Assembly (NCBI RefSeq): GCF_937425535.1 | Contig: NZ_OW485601.1 | Location: 1,638,501-1,702,500 of the forward strand | From: Rhodovastum atsumiense | Lineage (GTDB): Bacteria > Pseudomonadota > Alphaproteobacteria > Acetobacterales > Acetobacteraceae | Length of the DNA: 64,000 nucleotides | Direction of reading: 5' to 3' | Part shown: positions 44,380-51,986 of the stretch, piece after piece | Layout of the letters: each line of letters opens with the position of its first letter | Numbering within the stretch: position 1 is the first letter of the stretch | The notes under the pieces: generated by a model | Seen by the model: only the letters and a program-made list of their open reading frames with translations | What the model was told of the DNA's origin: nothing | Database searches by the model: none | Translations under genes and position numbers: made by a program

Positions 44380-44399
44380 GTTCAGGTCAGGTTCAGGTC
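44380..44399 (+). promoter_or_regulatory. 11-bp-spaced direct repeat upstream of the RND efflux genes
   Basis: GTTCAGGTC occurs at 44380-44388 and again at 44391-44399, exactly 11 bases apart start to start. Head-to-tail half-sites with this spacing are how OmpR-family response regulators usually bind. It lies 264 bases before the adaptor gene in a 339-base gap (44324-44662) with no ORF. The match could mark the regulator site of the pump; the binding protein is not known. Confidence 0.4.
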
Positions 44400-44662
44400 G
44401 GCAGCCTATGATGCGTCGCAGCAGATGATATGAAACGACTGAGCCACGCCCCAATGGCCCGTATTTTGTTTATTCATCCCCGCCAGCTCGCGTTGAATGG
44501 TTCGTGAGCGGGTCCATGTCACTGAGACCCATGCCGGCCGCGCCGGCCTGCGAATACGGGGGCTGAACGCGTGCAGGACGACGCCAACACCCTATCCGCC
44601 GGAGCCGGCCTGGATCCGGCCCCTGATGTTGCGGCGTTCCGCGCCATGACGACAGCCCGGCC

Positions 44663-45799
44663 ATGACAGCTTCCCCTGCGCGGCCGCGCCGCGCCCGCGC
44701 GATCGGGCTGGCGGCGGTGCTCGCCGCCGCCGTTCTGCTGCCCCGGCTGCCGGCCCAGGCCCAGCCCGCCCAGCCCAGCCCCCCCGCCGTCCCGGTAACC
44801 ACGGCCGCGGTCATCCGCCAGGACGTGCCCGTCCTGCTGCGCAATATCGGCACGGTGCAGGCCTTTCAGGCGGCCCTGATCCGCGCGCGCGTGGACGGCA
44901 CGCTCGAGCGCGTGTTCTTCAACGAAGGCCAGGAAGTGAAGAAGGGCGACCCGCTCGCCCTGATCGACCCGCGCCCCTATGCCGCGGCCCTCGCACAGGC
45001 CCAGGCGAAGAAGGCCTATGACGAGGTCCAGCTCGCCAATGCGAAGCGCGACCTCGCCCGCTACCAGTCGCTGGTCCGCAACGACTTCGCCTCGCGCCAG
45101 CAGGTGGACAACCAGACGGCGCAGGTGGGACAGATCAGCGCCACGCTGCAGGGCGACGAGGCGGCCATCGCGGCGGCCCGGCTCAATCTCGAATACTGCC
45201 ACATCACCGCGCCGTTCGACGGCCGGGTCGGGCTGCGGCTGGTGGACCCCGGCAACATGGTGCGCGCCACCGACACGACGGGGCTGGTCAGCCTCACCCA
45301 GATCCACCCGATCGCGGTCACGTTCACCCTGCCCCAGGCCGATCTGCCGCGGATCCAGACGGCGATGAAAACCGGCCCGCTGCCGGTGCTCGCCTTCGCC
45401 CCGGACGACAGCACCGAACTTGGCACCGGCGAGCTGCTGACCGCCGACAACGCGATCGACCAGGCCACCGGCACGATCCGGCTGAAGGCGGTGTTCCAGA
45501 ACCCCGACAGCCGGCTCTGGCCCGGGCAGTTCGTGAACGTGCGGCTGCAGATCGGCCTCAGGACCGCGGCGCTGACCGTGCCGAGCATCGCCGTGCAGCG
45601 CGGCGCCTCCGGCCTTTATGTCTTCGTGGTGAAGCCGGATTCGACGGTCGCGGTGCAGCGCGTCGAGATCGGCCAGGACGACGGCCGGATCGCGGTGGTA
45701 TCGCGCGGCCTCGACGCGGACACGCACGTGGTCGTGGGCGGCATGTCGCGACTGCAGGACGGGACCCGCGTGGCGGAGACCCGCTCCCCCGCGAGCTGA
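44663..45799 (+). CDS. RND efflux periplasmic adaptor, MdtA-like
   Basis: A 378-residue membrane fusion protein linking an RND pump to an outer-membrane channel. It has an export signal (AIGLAAVLAAAVLLPRLPAQAQ), the split lipoyl domain (RVDGTLERVFFNEGQEVKKGD and ITAPFDGRVGLRLVDPGNMV), an alpha-helical hairpin between them, then beta-barrel and membrane-proximal domains (RLWPGQFVNVRLQ). There is no lipobox. The next gene is the RND transporter, 69 bases on. No outer-membrane factor gene follows. Confidence 0.94.
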   Translation: MTASPARPRRARAIGLAAVLAAAVLLPRLPAQAQPAQPSPPAVPVTTAAVIRQDVPVLLRNIGTVQAFQAALIRARVDGTLERVFFNEGQEVKKGDPLALIDPRPYAAALAQAQAKKAYDEVQLANAKRDLARYQSLVRNDFASRQQVDNQTAQVGQISATLQGDEAAIAAARLNLEYCHITAPFDGRVGLRLVDPGNMVRATDTTGLVSLTQIHPIAVTFTLPQADLPRIQTAMKTGPLPVLAFAPDDSTELGTGELLTADNAIDQATGTIRLKAVFQNPDSRLWPGQFVNVRLQIGLRTAALTVPSIAVQRGASGLYVFVVKPDSTVAVQRVEIGQDDGRIAVVSRGLDADTHVVVGGMSRLQDGTRVAETRSPAS

Positions 45800-45868
45800 C
45801 CCCACACGATGACGCGGCCCCGATGACGCGCCGCCGATGATGCGGCACAGCAACAGGCACGACGGCGC

Positions 45869-48800
45869 ATGAGCATCTCCACCCCCTTCATCCGCCGTCC
45901 GGTCGGCACCTCCCTGCTGATGGCGGCGATCGTCCTGGTCGGCATCGCCGCCTATCCGCTGCTGCCCGTCGCCCCGCTGCCACGCGTCGAGTTCCCGACC
46001 ATCAACGTCTCGGCCAAGTTTCCCGGCGCGAGCCCGGAAACCATGGCGACCGCGGTGGCGCAGCCGCTGGAGCGACAATTCGCCCAGATCCCCGGCATCG
46101 CGCAGATGACCTCGACATCCGTGCTGGGGCAGAGCTCCATCACCATCCAGTTCGACCTCAACCGCAGCATCGATTCCGCCGCGCTGGACGTGCAGTCGCG
46201 CATCACCGCCGCCCAGGGCCAGTTGCCCAAGGACCTGCCCTCGCCGCCGACCTTCTGGAAGGTCAATCCCTCCGACAGCCCGATCATGATCTATGCGGTG
46301 CAGTCCGACCTGCACCCTCTGATCGATGTCGACGACTATGCCGACAACATCCTCGCCCAGCAGATCAGCCAGATCTCCGGCGTCAGCCAGGTCTTCATCG
46401 GCGGCGAGCGCAAGCGGGCGGTGCGGGTGCAGGTGGATCCGGCCAAGCTCGCGGCGATGGGCATCACGCTGGAAGACGCCCGCAGCGCCCTTGCCACCGC
46501 CACGGTGAACGCGCCGAAGGGCACGATCGACGGGGTGAAGCGCAGCTTCACCGTCTACGCCAACGACCAGTTGACCAAGGCATCCCAGTACCAGGACCTG
46601 GTGATCGCCTATCGCAACGGCGCGCCGGTGCGGGTGCGTGACATCGGCCAGGCCGTCGACGACGCCGAGAACGTGCGCGTCGGCGGCTTCCGCAACGGCA
46701 GGCCCGGCGTCCAGCTGGTGATCTTCAAGCAGCCGGACGCCAACATCATCGACACGGTCGAGCGCATCGAAGCAGCCATGCCGCGGCTGCGGGCGGCGAT
46801 TCCGCCCTCGATCGAGGTCAACAAGGTGATGGACCGCACGCAGACCATCCGCGCCTCGGTCCACGAGGTTCAGTTCACGCTGATCCTGACGATCGCCCTG
46901 GTGGTGATGGTGATCTTCCTGTTCCTGCGCAACCTGTGGGCCACCATCATCCCCGGCATCACCGTGCCGATCGCGCTGGTCGGCACCTTCGCGGTGATGT
47001 ACCTGCTGGACTTCAGCCTGGATAATCTCTCGCTGATGGCGCTGACCATCGCGGTCGGCTTCGTGGTCGACGACGCCATCGTCATGCTGGAGAACATCTA
47101 CCGCCATATCGAGGACGGCATGAAGCCGATGGACGCCGCCATCCGCGGGGCGGGCGAGATCGGCTTCACCATCGTCTCGATCAGCGCCTCGCTGATCGCG
47201 GTGTTCATTCCGCTGCTGCTGATGGGCGGCATCGTCGGGCGGCTGTTCCGGGAATTCGCGGTCACCGTCAGCGTGGCGGTGCTCGTCTCGGCGCTGGTGT
47301 CGCTGACGCTGACGCCGATGATGTGCTCGCGCTTCCTGCACCATGAAACCGGCCGGCACGGACGGCTCTACCGGGTGATCGAGAGCGGCTTCGACCTGCT
47401 GCTCGCCGGCTACCGGCGCACGCTCGACATCGCGCTGCGCCACCAGTTCGTGACGCTGCTGACCTTCCTGGCCACCGTGGCGCTGACGGTGGTGCTGTAC
47501 ATCCAGATCCCCAAGGGGTTCTTCCCCGAGCAGGACAACGGCCTGCTGCTCGGCGTCTCCGAGACCGCGCAGGACGTCTCCTTCAAGGAAGCGGTGCGGA
47601 TCAACCGGGAACTCGGCGCCGTGCTGCTGCAGGATCCCGATATAGCCAACTATGTCTCGCTGGTCGGGGCGGGCGTGTCCGGGCAGACCGGCAACAACGC
47701 GCGCTTCTTCGTGGCGCTCAAGCCGTTCGAGGAACGGCATGCCTCGGCGCAACAGATCATCGCACGGCTGCGGCCGCAGCTCGCACGCATCGAGGGCGGA
47801 CAGCTTTTCCTGCAGGCCGGTCAGGACGTGCGGGTAGGCGGGCGCATCTCCAAGACGCAGTACCAGTACACGCTGCAGGACGCCGACGCGAACGAGCTGT
47901 ACGAATGGGCGCCGAAGGTCTTCGCGAAGCTGCGCACCCTGCCGCAATTGCGTGACGTCGCCACCGACCAGCAGAACGGCGGCACCACGGTGATGATCAC
48001 CATCGACCGCGACGCCGCCGCCCGCTTCGGCATCTCGCCCCGCCAGATCGATGACACGCTGTACAGCGCGCTCGGCCAGCGCCAGGTGACCCAGTACTTC
48101 ACCCAGGTGAACACCTATGAACTCATCCTGGAAGTGCTGCCGGAGCTGCAGGGCGATCTGACTGTGCTGGACAAGCTGTACGTGAAATCCAGTGCCGGCC
48201 AGGCGGTGCCGCTCTCGACCTTCGTGAAGGTGGACACCACCCGGACGGCGCCGCTGTCGATCAGCCACCAGTCGCAATTCCCGGCGGTGACGCTGTCCTT
48301 CAACCTCGCCGAGGGCGTGGCGCTCGGCCAGGCGGTGGACGCCATCCAGGGGGCGATGCGCGATCTCGGCGCGCCGATCACCATCTCCGGCACCTTCCAG
48401 GGCACCGCCCAGGCGTTCCAGTCCTCGCTCTCCAGCCAGCCTTACCTGATCGCGGCGGCGTTGATCGCCGTCTACATCATCCTGGGCATCCTGTACGAGA
48501 GCTACATCCTGCCGATCACCATCCTCTCGACGCTGCCGTCGGCCGGGGTGGGGGCGCTGCTGATCCTGATGGGCGCGGGCTACGAGCTGTCGGTGATCGC
48601 GCTGATCGGCATCATCCTGCTGATCGGCATCGTCAAGAAGAACGGCATCATGATGGTGGACTTCGCCATCACCGCCGAGCGGCGCGACGGCGAAACCCCG
48701 TTCAACGCCATCCGACAGGCCTGCCTGCTGCGTTTCCGCCCCATCCTGATGACGACGATGGCGGCGTTGCTGTCCGGCCTGCCGCTGATGATCGGCACCG

Positions 48801-48991
48801 GCGCCGGGTCGGAACTGCGCCGCCCGCTCGGCTTCGCGATGGTAGGTGGCCTGGCCCTCAGCCAGATCCTGACGCTGTATACGACGCCGGTGATCTATCT
48901 TTACCTGGAACGCCTGCAACGCTGGCTCGCGCCGAAGCGGACCAGTTCCATGCCCGCGCTGGCGGAAAAAATGGGAGCAACGGCGGACTGA
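45869..48991 (+). CDS. RND multidrug efflux transporter, MdtB/MdtC-like
   Basis: A 1040-residue proton-driven inner-membrane pump with twelve membrane segments and two large periplasmic loops. The N-terminus ISTPFIRRPVGTSLLMAAI is typical, and the proton-relay Asp pair is present in AVGFVVDDAIVMLENIYRH (about residues 400-418). The second half repeats the fold, with LIGIILLIGIVKKNGIMMVD. It resembles MdtB/MdtC more than AcrB. Substrates are unknown. Its stop codon is 3 bases before a partial palindromic element. Confidence 0.95.
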   Translation: MSISTPFIRRPVGTSLLMAAIVLVGIAAYPLLPVAPLPRVEFPTINVSAKFPGASPETMATAVAQPLERQFAQIPGIAQMTSTSVLGQSSITIQFDLNRSIDSAALDVQSRITAAQGQLPKDLPSPPTFWKVNPSDSPIMIYAVQSDLHPLIDVDDYADNILAQQISQISGVSQVFIGGERKRAVRVQVDPAKLAAMGITLEDARSALATATVNAPKGTIDGVKRSFTVYANDQLTKASQYQDLVIAYRNGAPVRVRDIGQAVDDAENVRVGGFRNGRPGVQLVIFKQPDANIIDTVERIEAAMPRLRAAIPPSIEVNKVMDRTQTIRASVHEVQFTLILTIALVVMVIFLFLRNLWATIIPGITVPIALVGTFAVMYLLDFSLDNLSLMALTIAVGFVVDDAIVMLENIYRHIEDGMKPMDAAIRGAGEIGFTIVSISASLIAVFIPLLLMGGIVGRLFREFAVTVSVAVLVSALVSLTLTPMMCSRFLHHETGRHGRLYRVIESGFDLLLAGYRRTLDIALRHQFVTLLTFLATVALTVVLYIQIPKGFFPEQDNGLLLGVSETAQDVSFKEAVRINRELGAVLLQDPDIANYVSLVGAGVSGQTGNNARFFVALKPFEERHASAQQIIARLRPQLARIEGGQLFLQAGQDVRVGGRISKTQYQYTLQDADANELYEWAPKVFAKLRTLPQLRDVATDQQNGGTTVMITIDRDAAARFGISPRQIDDTLYSALGQRQVTQYFTQVNTYELILEVLPELQGDLTVLDKLYVKSSAGQAVPLSTFVKVDTTRTAPLSISHQSQFPAVTLSFNLAEGVALGQAVDAIQGAMRDLGAPITISGTFQGTAQAFQSSLSSQPYLIAAALIAVYIILGILYESYILPITILSTLPSAGVGALLILMGAGYELSVIALIGIILLIGIVKKNGIMMVDFAITAERRDGETPFNAIRQACLLRFRPILMTTMAALLSGLPLMIGTGAGSELRRPLGFAMVGGLALSQILTLYTTPVIYLYLERLQRWLAPKRTSSMPALAEKMGATAD

Positions 48992-48994
48992 CCG

Positions 48995-49063
48995 GACAGC
49001 CGCGCAGCGCGACCGGGGTGCAGGGGCCTTATGGCCCCTGCCGGGTCCAGGGCAGAGCCCTGG
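48995..49063. repeat. Partial copy of the palindromic element, RND gene / acidic-protein gene junction
   Basis: Only the right-hand modules are present: CAGGGGCC/GGCCCCTG with loop TTAT (49021-49040) and CCAGGGC/GCCCTGG (49047-49063), preceded by the same CCGCGCAGCGCG spacer as at 7.8 kb. It again fills the gap between two convergent stop codons, 3 bases from one and 6 from the other. Confidence 0.8.
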
Positions 49064-49069
49064 CCTTGC

Positions 49070-49363
49070 CTACTTCTCTTTCTCGCCGTCCTCTTCTTCT
49101 TCCTCTTCTTCTTCCTCGTCGTCGTCCTCGTCCTGGTGCTCGTAGTACCAGTCGAGCACCTCGTCATGGAAATCCGGATCCTTGAGCAGGCGCATTGCCA
49201 GCGCCAGCACGATTTCCGGCGCCGCGGAAAGATCGGTTGCGTCCGTATCCACGTCGGATGCCGCGACGACGCGCACCGACATGGAGCCGCTCTCTTCCCC
49301 TACGACAAGGGCGACTTCGCCCGGGTCGAGTTCGACGGCCGTGGTCTCGGTCTTGGGTGCCAT
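49070..49363 (-). CDS. Small acidic protein of unknown function
   Basis: A 97-residue protein beginning MAPKTETTAVELDPGEVALV, with a folded-looking first 70 residues (ALAMRLLKDPDFHDEVLDWY) and a C-terminal tail that is almost pure Asp and Glu (about residues 77-92) ending in Lys-Glu-Lys. No family recognised. ATG 49363 is chosen because the sequence before it looks non-coding. The 231 bases upstream hold only a terminator hairpin of the ccm genes. Confidence 0.65.
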   Translation of the reverse strand: MAPKTETTAVELDPGEVALVVGEESGSMSVRVVAASDVDTDATDLSAAPEIVLALAMRLLKDPDFHDEVLDWYYEHQDEDDDEEEEEEEEEDGEKEK

Positions 49364-49548
49364 GGTCGCTGCACTCCCGCTGTCTCGTGCCGGACCCCTC
49401 GCCCGGCAGCACCGCAACGCGTCGCCCCCGTCCTGGCTGCCACCGGGGGCCGCAGATTTTCCGCCGGCCGCAGGCGCTTTTCCATGCCGGGCAACGGCGT
49501 TGATTGGGCTGATGTAGCTGTGCTTCCCGGCCCAGATCAATGGCCAGG

Positions 49549-49577
49549 GGCACTGCCGGGGCGAAACCGGCGGTGCC
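49549..49577 (-). terminator. Hairpin terminator after the ccm cluster
   Basis: On the minus strand GGCACCGCCGG and CCGGCAGTGCC form an 11-bp stem (one G-T pair) with a 7-base loop, beginning 17 bases after the ccmI stop. No T-run follows, which is common in GC-rich alphaproteobacteria. Confidence 0.5.
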
Positions 49578-49594
49578 GTGCCCGAAAAGCCGCG

Positions 49595-50986
49595 TCAGTG
49601 TGCCTTCAGTGTCGCAATGGCCTCGGTGACCAGCCTGGACTCGTTGCTGCCCTCCGGCAGCAGGGGCAGCAGGCGCTCCCAGTAGCCACGGGCCTGGTCG
49701 ACTCGGCCGGACTGAGCCTCCGCCATGCCGAGATACCACAGGGTCTCCGGGAGCTTCGGATCGCGTTGCTCGGCCTCGTGCAACAGGGCGATGGCGCGCT
49801 GCGGCAGCGGTGCGCCTTCCTTCTGTGCCTGAGCCAGCGCCTGCACCCCCTGCAGCAGGGGCGTGACATCGCCGGGCCGCAGGGCAGCGGCCCGCGTAAA
49901 GGCATCGCCCGCCTGATCGTGCTCGCCCAGCACCGCATAGGCCCGGCCAAGCCGCAGCCAGCCGTCGTAATCGTTGGGCTCGGCCTGCAACTTCGCGGCA
50001 AGCTTCTCCACCATGCCGCGGATCATGGTGGCGCGCTCGGCTTCGGACATGTTCGCCGCGGCGGCGACATCCTGTCCGGTCGGCCCGGGTTCAGGCGCCG
50101 ACTCGGGCGCGGGCGGCGGCAATGTCGGCACCGGCACGCCGCTGAGCCGGGCGGCCTGGGCGATGCGGCGCCCGAGCTCGGCGCGCATGTCCGGATCGGC
50201 GATCTCGCCGGCGAGCTTCAGCCACGCGTCGATCGCCTTCTGGCCCTCGCCCGCCTGCGCGTCGGCCGCGGCCAGGTAGAATCGGGCGATCGGGTTGACG
50301 GCATCGGCCTTGAGCGCCTGTGCGAAGGCCTCGCGCGCGGCCGGCGTCACCGTGCCCTGGGCCGCCAGCACCTGCATCTCGCCATAGCCGGCATAGGCAT
50401 CGGCGTCAGCGTTGCCCAGGGCGATCAGGTTGCGCCAGGCGGCGGCGGCCTCCTGCCAGTTGCCGAGCGTCGCCTCGGTGCGGGCATAGAGCTGCCAGCC
50501 CTCGCGGTTGTTCGGATCCTGGCGCAGGCGCTCGGCCAGGGTCTGCGCCATCTTCGCCATCTCGGCGTGCTGCGGGTCGGTGGCGCCGCCCTTGCGCTCG
50601 GCGATCCGCAGCGCATAGGGGGCATCCGGGATGCCCGGCGCCCCCAGCATCAGGTAAAGCCCCGAGGCACCGGCCACGACCAGCACGGCGACCACGCCGG
50701 CGATCAGGGAGCTGCGGCGCAGCGGCGCCCGCGGCAGTTCCGGCTCCTGCCGATCCGACGCGGCAAGCAGGCGGCGCTCGATTTCCAGCCGGGCGGTCTG
50801 GGCCTCGGCCTCGCCGACGACCCCGCGGGCGATGTCGCGGTCCAGTTCCTTGAGCTGGTCGCGATAGACCGCCTGATCGAAGCGGGCACGCGAGGGCAGC
50901 GCCCGACGGACGCCGACCAGCGGCAGCACGACGAAGGTCAGCACGCCCAGCGCGAGCAGGGCGCAGGTGAAGACAAAGGCGGTCAC
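49595..50986 (-). CDS. ccmI: Cytochrome c maturation protein CcmI
   Basis: A 463-residue membrane chaperone that presents apocytochrome c to the heme-ligation complex. Two N-terminal membrane helices (about 3-25 and 95-113) flank a cytoplasmic leucine-rich coiled segment (VYRDQLKELDRDIARGVV). The periplasmic part has TPR-like helical repeats, including NREGWQLYARTEATLGNWQ and NDYDGWLRLGRAYAVLGEHD, separated by a Pro-rich linker. It starts at GTG 50986, overlapping ccmH by 4 bases. Confidence 0.92.
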   Translation of the reverse strand: MTAFVFTCALLALGVLTFVVLPLVGVRRALPSRARFDQAVYRDQLKELDRDIARGVVGEAEAQTARLEIERRLLAASDRQEPELPRAPLRRSSLIAGVVAVLVVAGASGLYLMLGAPGIPDAPYALRIAERKGGATDPQHAEMAKMAQTLAERLRQDPNNREGWQLYARTEATLGNWQEAAAAWRNLIALGNADADAYAGYGEMQVLAAQGTVTPAAREAFAQALKADAVNPIARFYLAAADAQAGEGQKAIDAWLKLAGEIADPDMRAELGRRIAQAARLSGVPVPTLPPPAPESAPEPGPTGQDVAAAANMSEAERATMIRGMVEKLAAKLQAEPNDYDGWLRLGRAYAVLGEHDQAGDAFTRAAALRPGDVTPLLQGVQALAQAQKEGAPLPQRAIALLHEAEQRDPKLPETLWYLGMAEAQSGRVDQARGYWERLLPLLPEGSNESRLVTEAIATLKAH

Positions 50987-51441
50987 GCCTCGGGCTCCTG
51001 CAGCAGCCGCGCGAGGCGTGCCCGCTCGGCCTCGTTCAACGGCGCCGGCAGGACGGCCGCCTGCGGCCGGCGACGCAGCCAGAGGACGACGCCGATGCCA
51101 CTGACCAGCAGCACCAGCGCCGGGCCGAACCACAGCAGCAGCGTGGCGCCCTTGAGCGGGGGCTTCAGCAGCACGAAATCGCCGTAGCGATCGACGATGA
51201 ACTGCCGCGCCTGGTCATTGGAATCGCCGCTGCTGAGGCGCTCGCGCAGCAGCACGCGGATGTCGCGGGCGAGGTCGGCGTTGGAATCGTCGATCGATTC
51301 GTTCTGGCAGACCAGGCAGCGCAACGTCCGGCTGACCTCGCGCGCCCGCGCCTCCATGGCCGGATCGGGCAGGCGCTCGCGCGGTTCCACCGCACCGGCG
51401 AGCCCCGGCAGCAGCAGCAGCAGCAACAGCAGCGCGCGCAT
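50983..51441 (-). CDS. ccmH: Cytochrome c maturation protein CcmH
   Basis: A 152-residue thiol oxidoreductase that reduces the CxxCH motif of apocytochrome c. It has a signal peptide (MRALLLLLLLLPGLAGA), the conserved LRCLVCQNESIDDSNADLA with active-site CLVC, and a C-terminal membrane helix (LLLWFGPALVLLVSGIGVVL). It starts on the ccmG stop codon (TGATG) and overlaps ccmI by 4 bases. It is the short CcmH/CcmL type; the TPR part is supplied by the separate CcmI. Confidence 0.95.
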   Translation of the reverse strand: MRALLLLLLLLPGLAGAVEPRERLPDPAMEARAREVSRTLRCLVCQNESIDDSNADLARDIRVLLRERLSSGDSNDQARQFIVDRYGDFVLLKPPLKGATLLLWFGPALVLLVSGIGVVLWLRRRPQAAVLPAPLNEAERARLARLLQEPEA

Positions 51442-51986
51442 CAGCCGCCCTCGAGCTGGCGGACCAGCGGCAACAACTCACGCTCGACCGAATCGGGATT
51501 GAGCGGCCCCACGAAGCGCTTGCGGATATGGCCGGACTTGTCGATCACGTAGGTCTCCGGGACGCCATAGACGCCGAAATCGATGCCGGTGCGCCCCGAC
51601 AGGTCCAGGCCGATGCCGCGGTAGGGATCGCCCGACTGATCGAGCAGCCGCTGCGCATCCGCCGGCTTATCCTTGTAGGCAATGCCGTAGAGCGCCAGTT
51701 TCTCCTGCCTGGCCAGGCGCATCAGCACCGGATGCTCGATCCGGCAGGGCACGCACCAGGAAGCGAAGAAATTGACCACCGCCACCTGCCCGGCGAGGCC
51801 CGCCCTGGAAAGATTGCTCCCCTCCCCGAGCGGCGGCAGGTCGAAATCGGGGGCGGGCTTGTCGATCAGCGCCGAGGGCAGCTCACGCGGATCGAAGCCT
51901 GGGCGCAAGGCCACCACGAAATAGCCGGCGACCGCGAGGAACGCGACGAGCGGCAGCAAGTACAGGACGCGCTTCACGACGGTCAC
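51441..51986 (-). CDS. ccmG: Thiol:disulfide oxidoreductase CcmG/DsbE
   Basis: A 181-residue membrane-anchored thioredoxin. An N-terminal helix (VLYLLPLVAFLAVAGYFVVA) is followed by the periplasmic thioredoxin fold with active site WCVPC in VVNFFASWCVPCRIEHP, and the cis-Pro region GVPETYVIDKSG typical of DsbE. It reduces CcmH or apocytochrome c. GTG 51986 overlaps the ccmF stop by 4 bases. Confidence 0.95.
   Translation of the reverse strand: MTVVKRVLYLLPLVAFLAVAGYFVVALRPGFDPRELPSALIDKPAPDFDLPPLGEGSNLSRAGLAGQVAVVNFFASWCVPCRIEHPVLMRLARQEKLALYGIAYKDKPADAQRLLDQSGDPYRGIGLDLSGRTGIDFGVYGVPETYVIDKSGHIRKRFVGPLNPDSVERELLPLVRQLEGG

Noticed and set aside
44519-48919. A 1466-codon open frame on the minus strand opposite the RND genes
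   Set aside because: It is exactly antisense to two clear transporter genes, its translation is rich in Arg, Gly, His and Gln with no domain, and long antisense frames are expected at this GC content.
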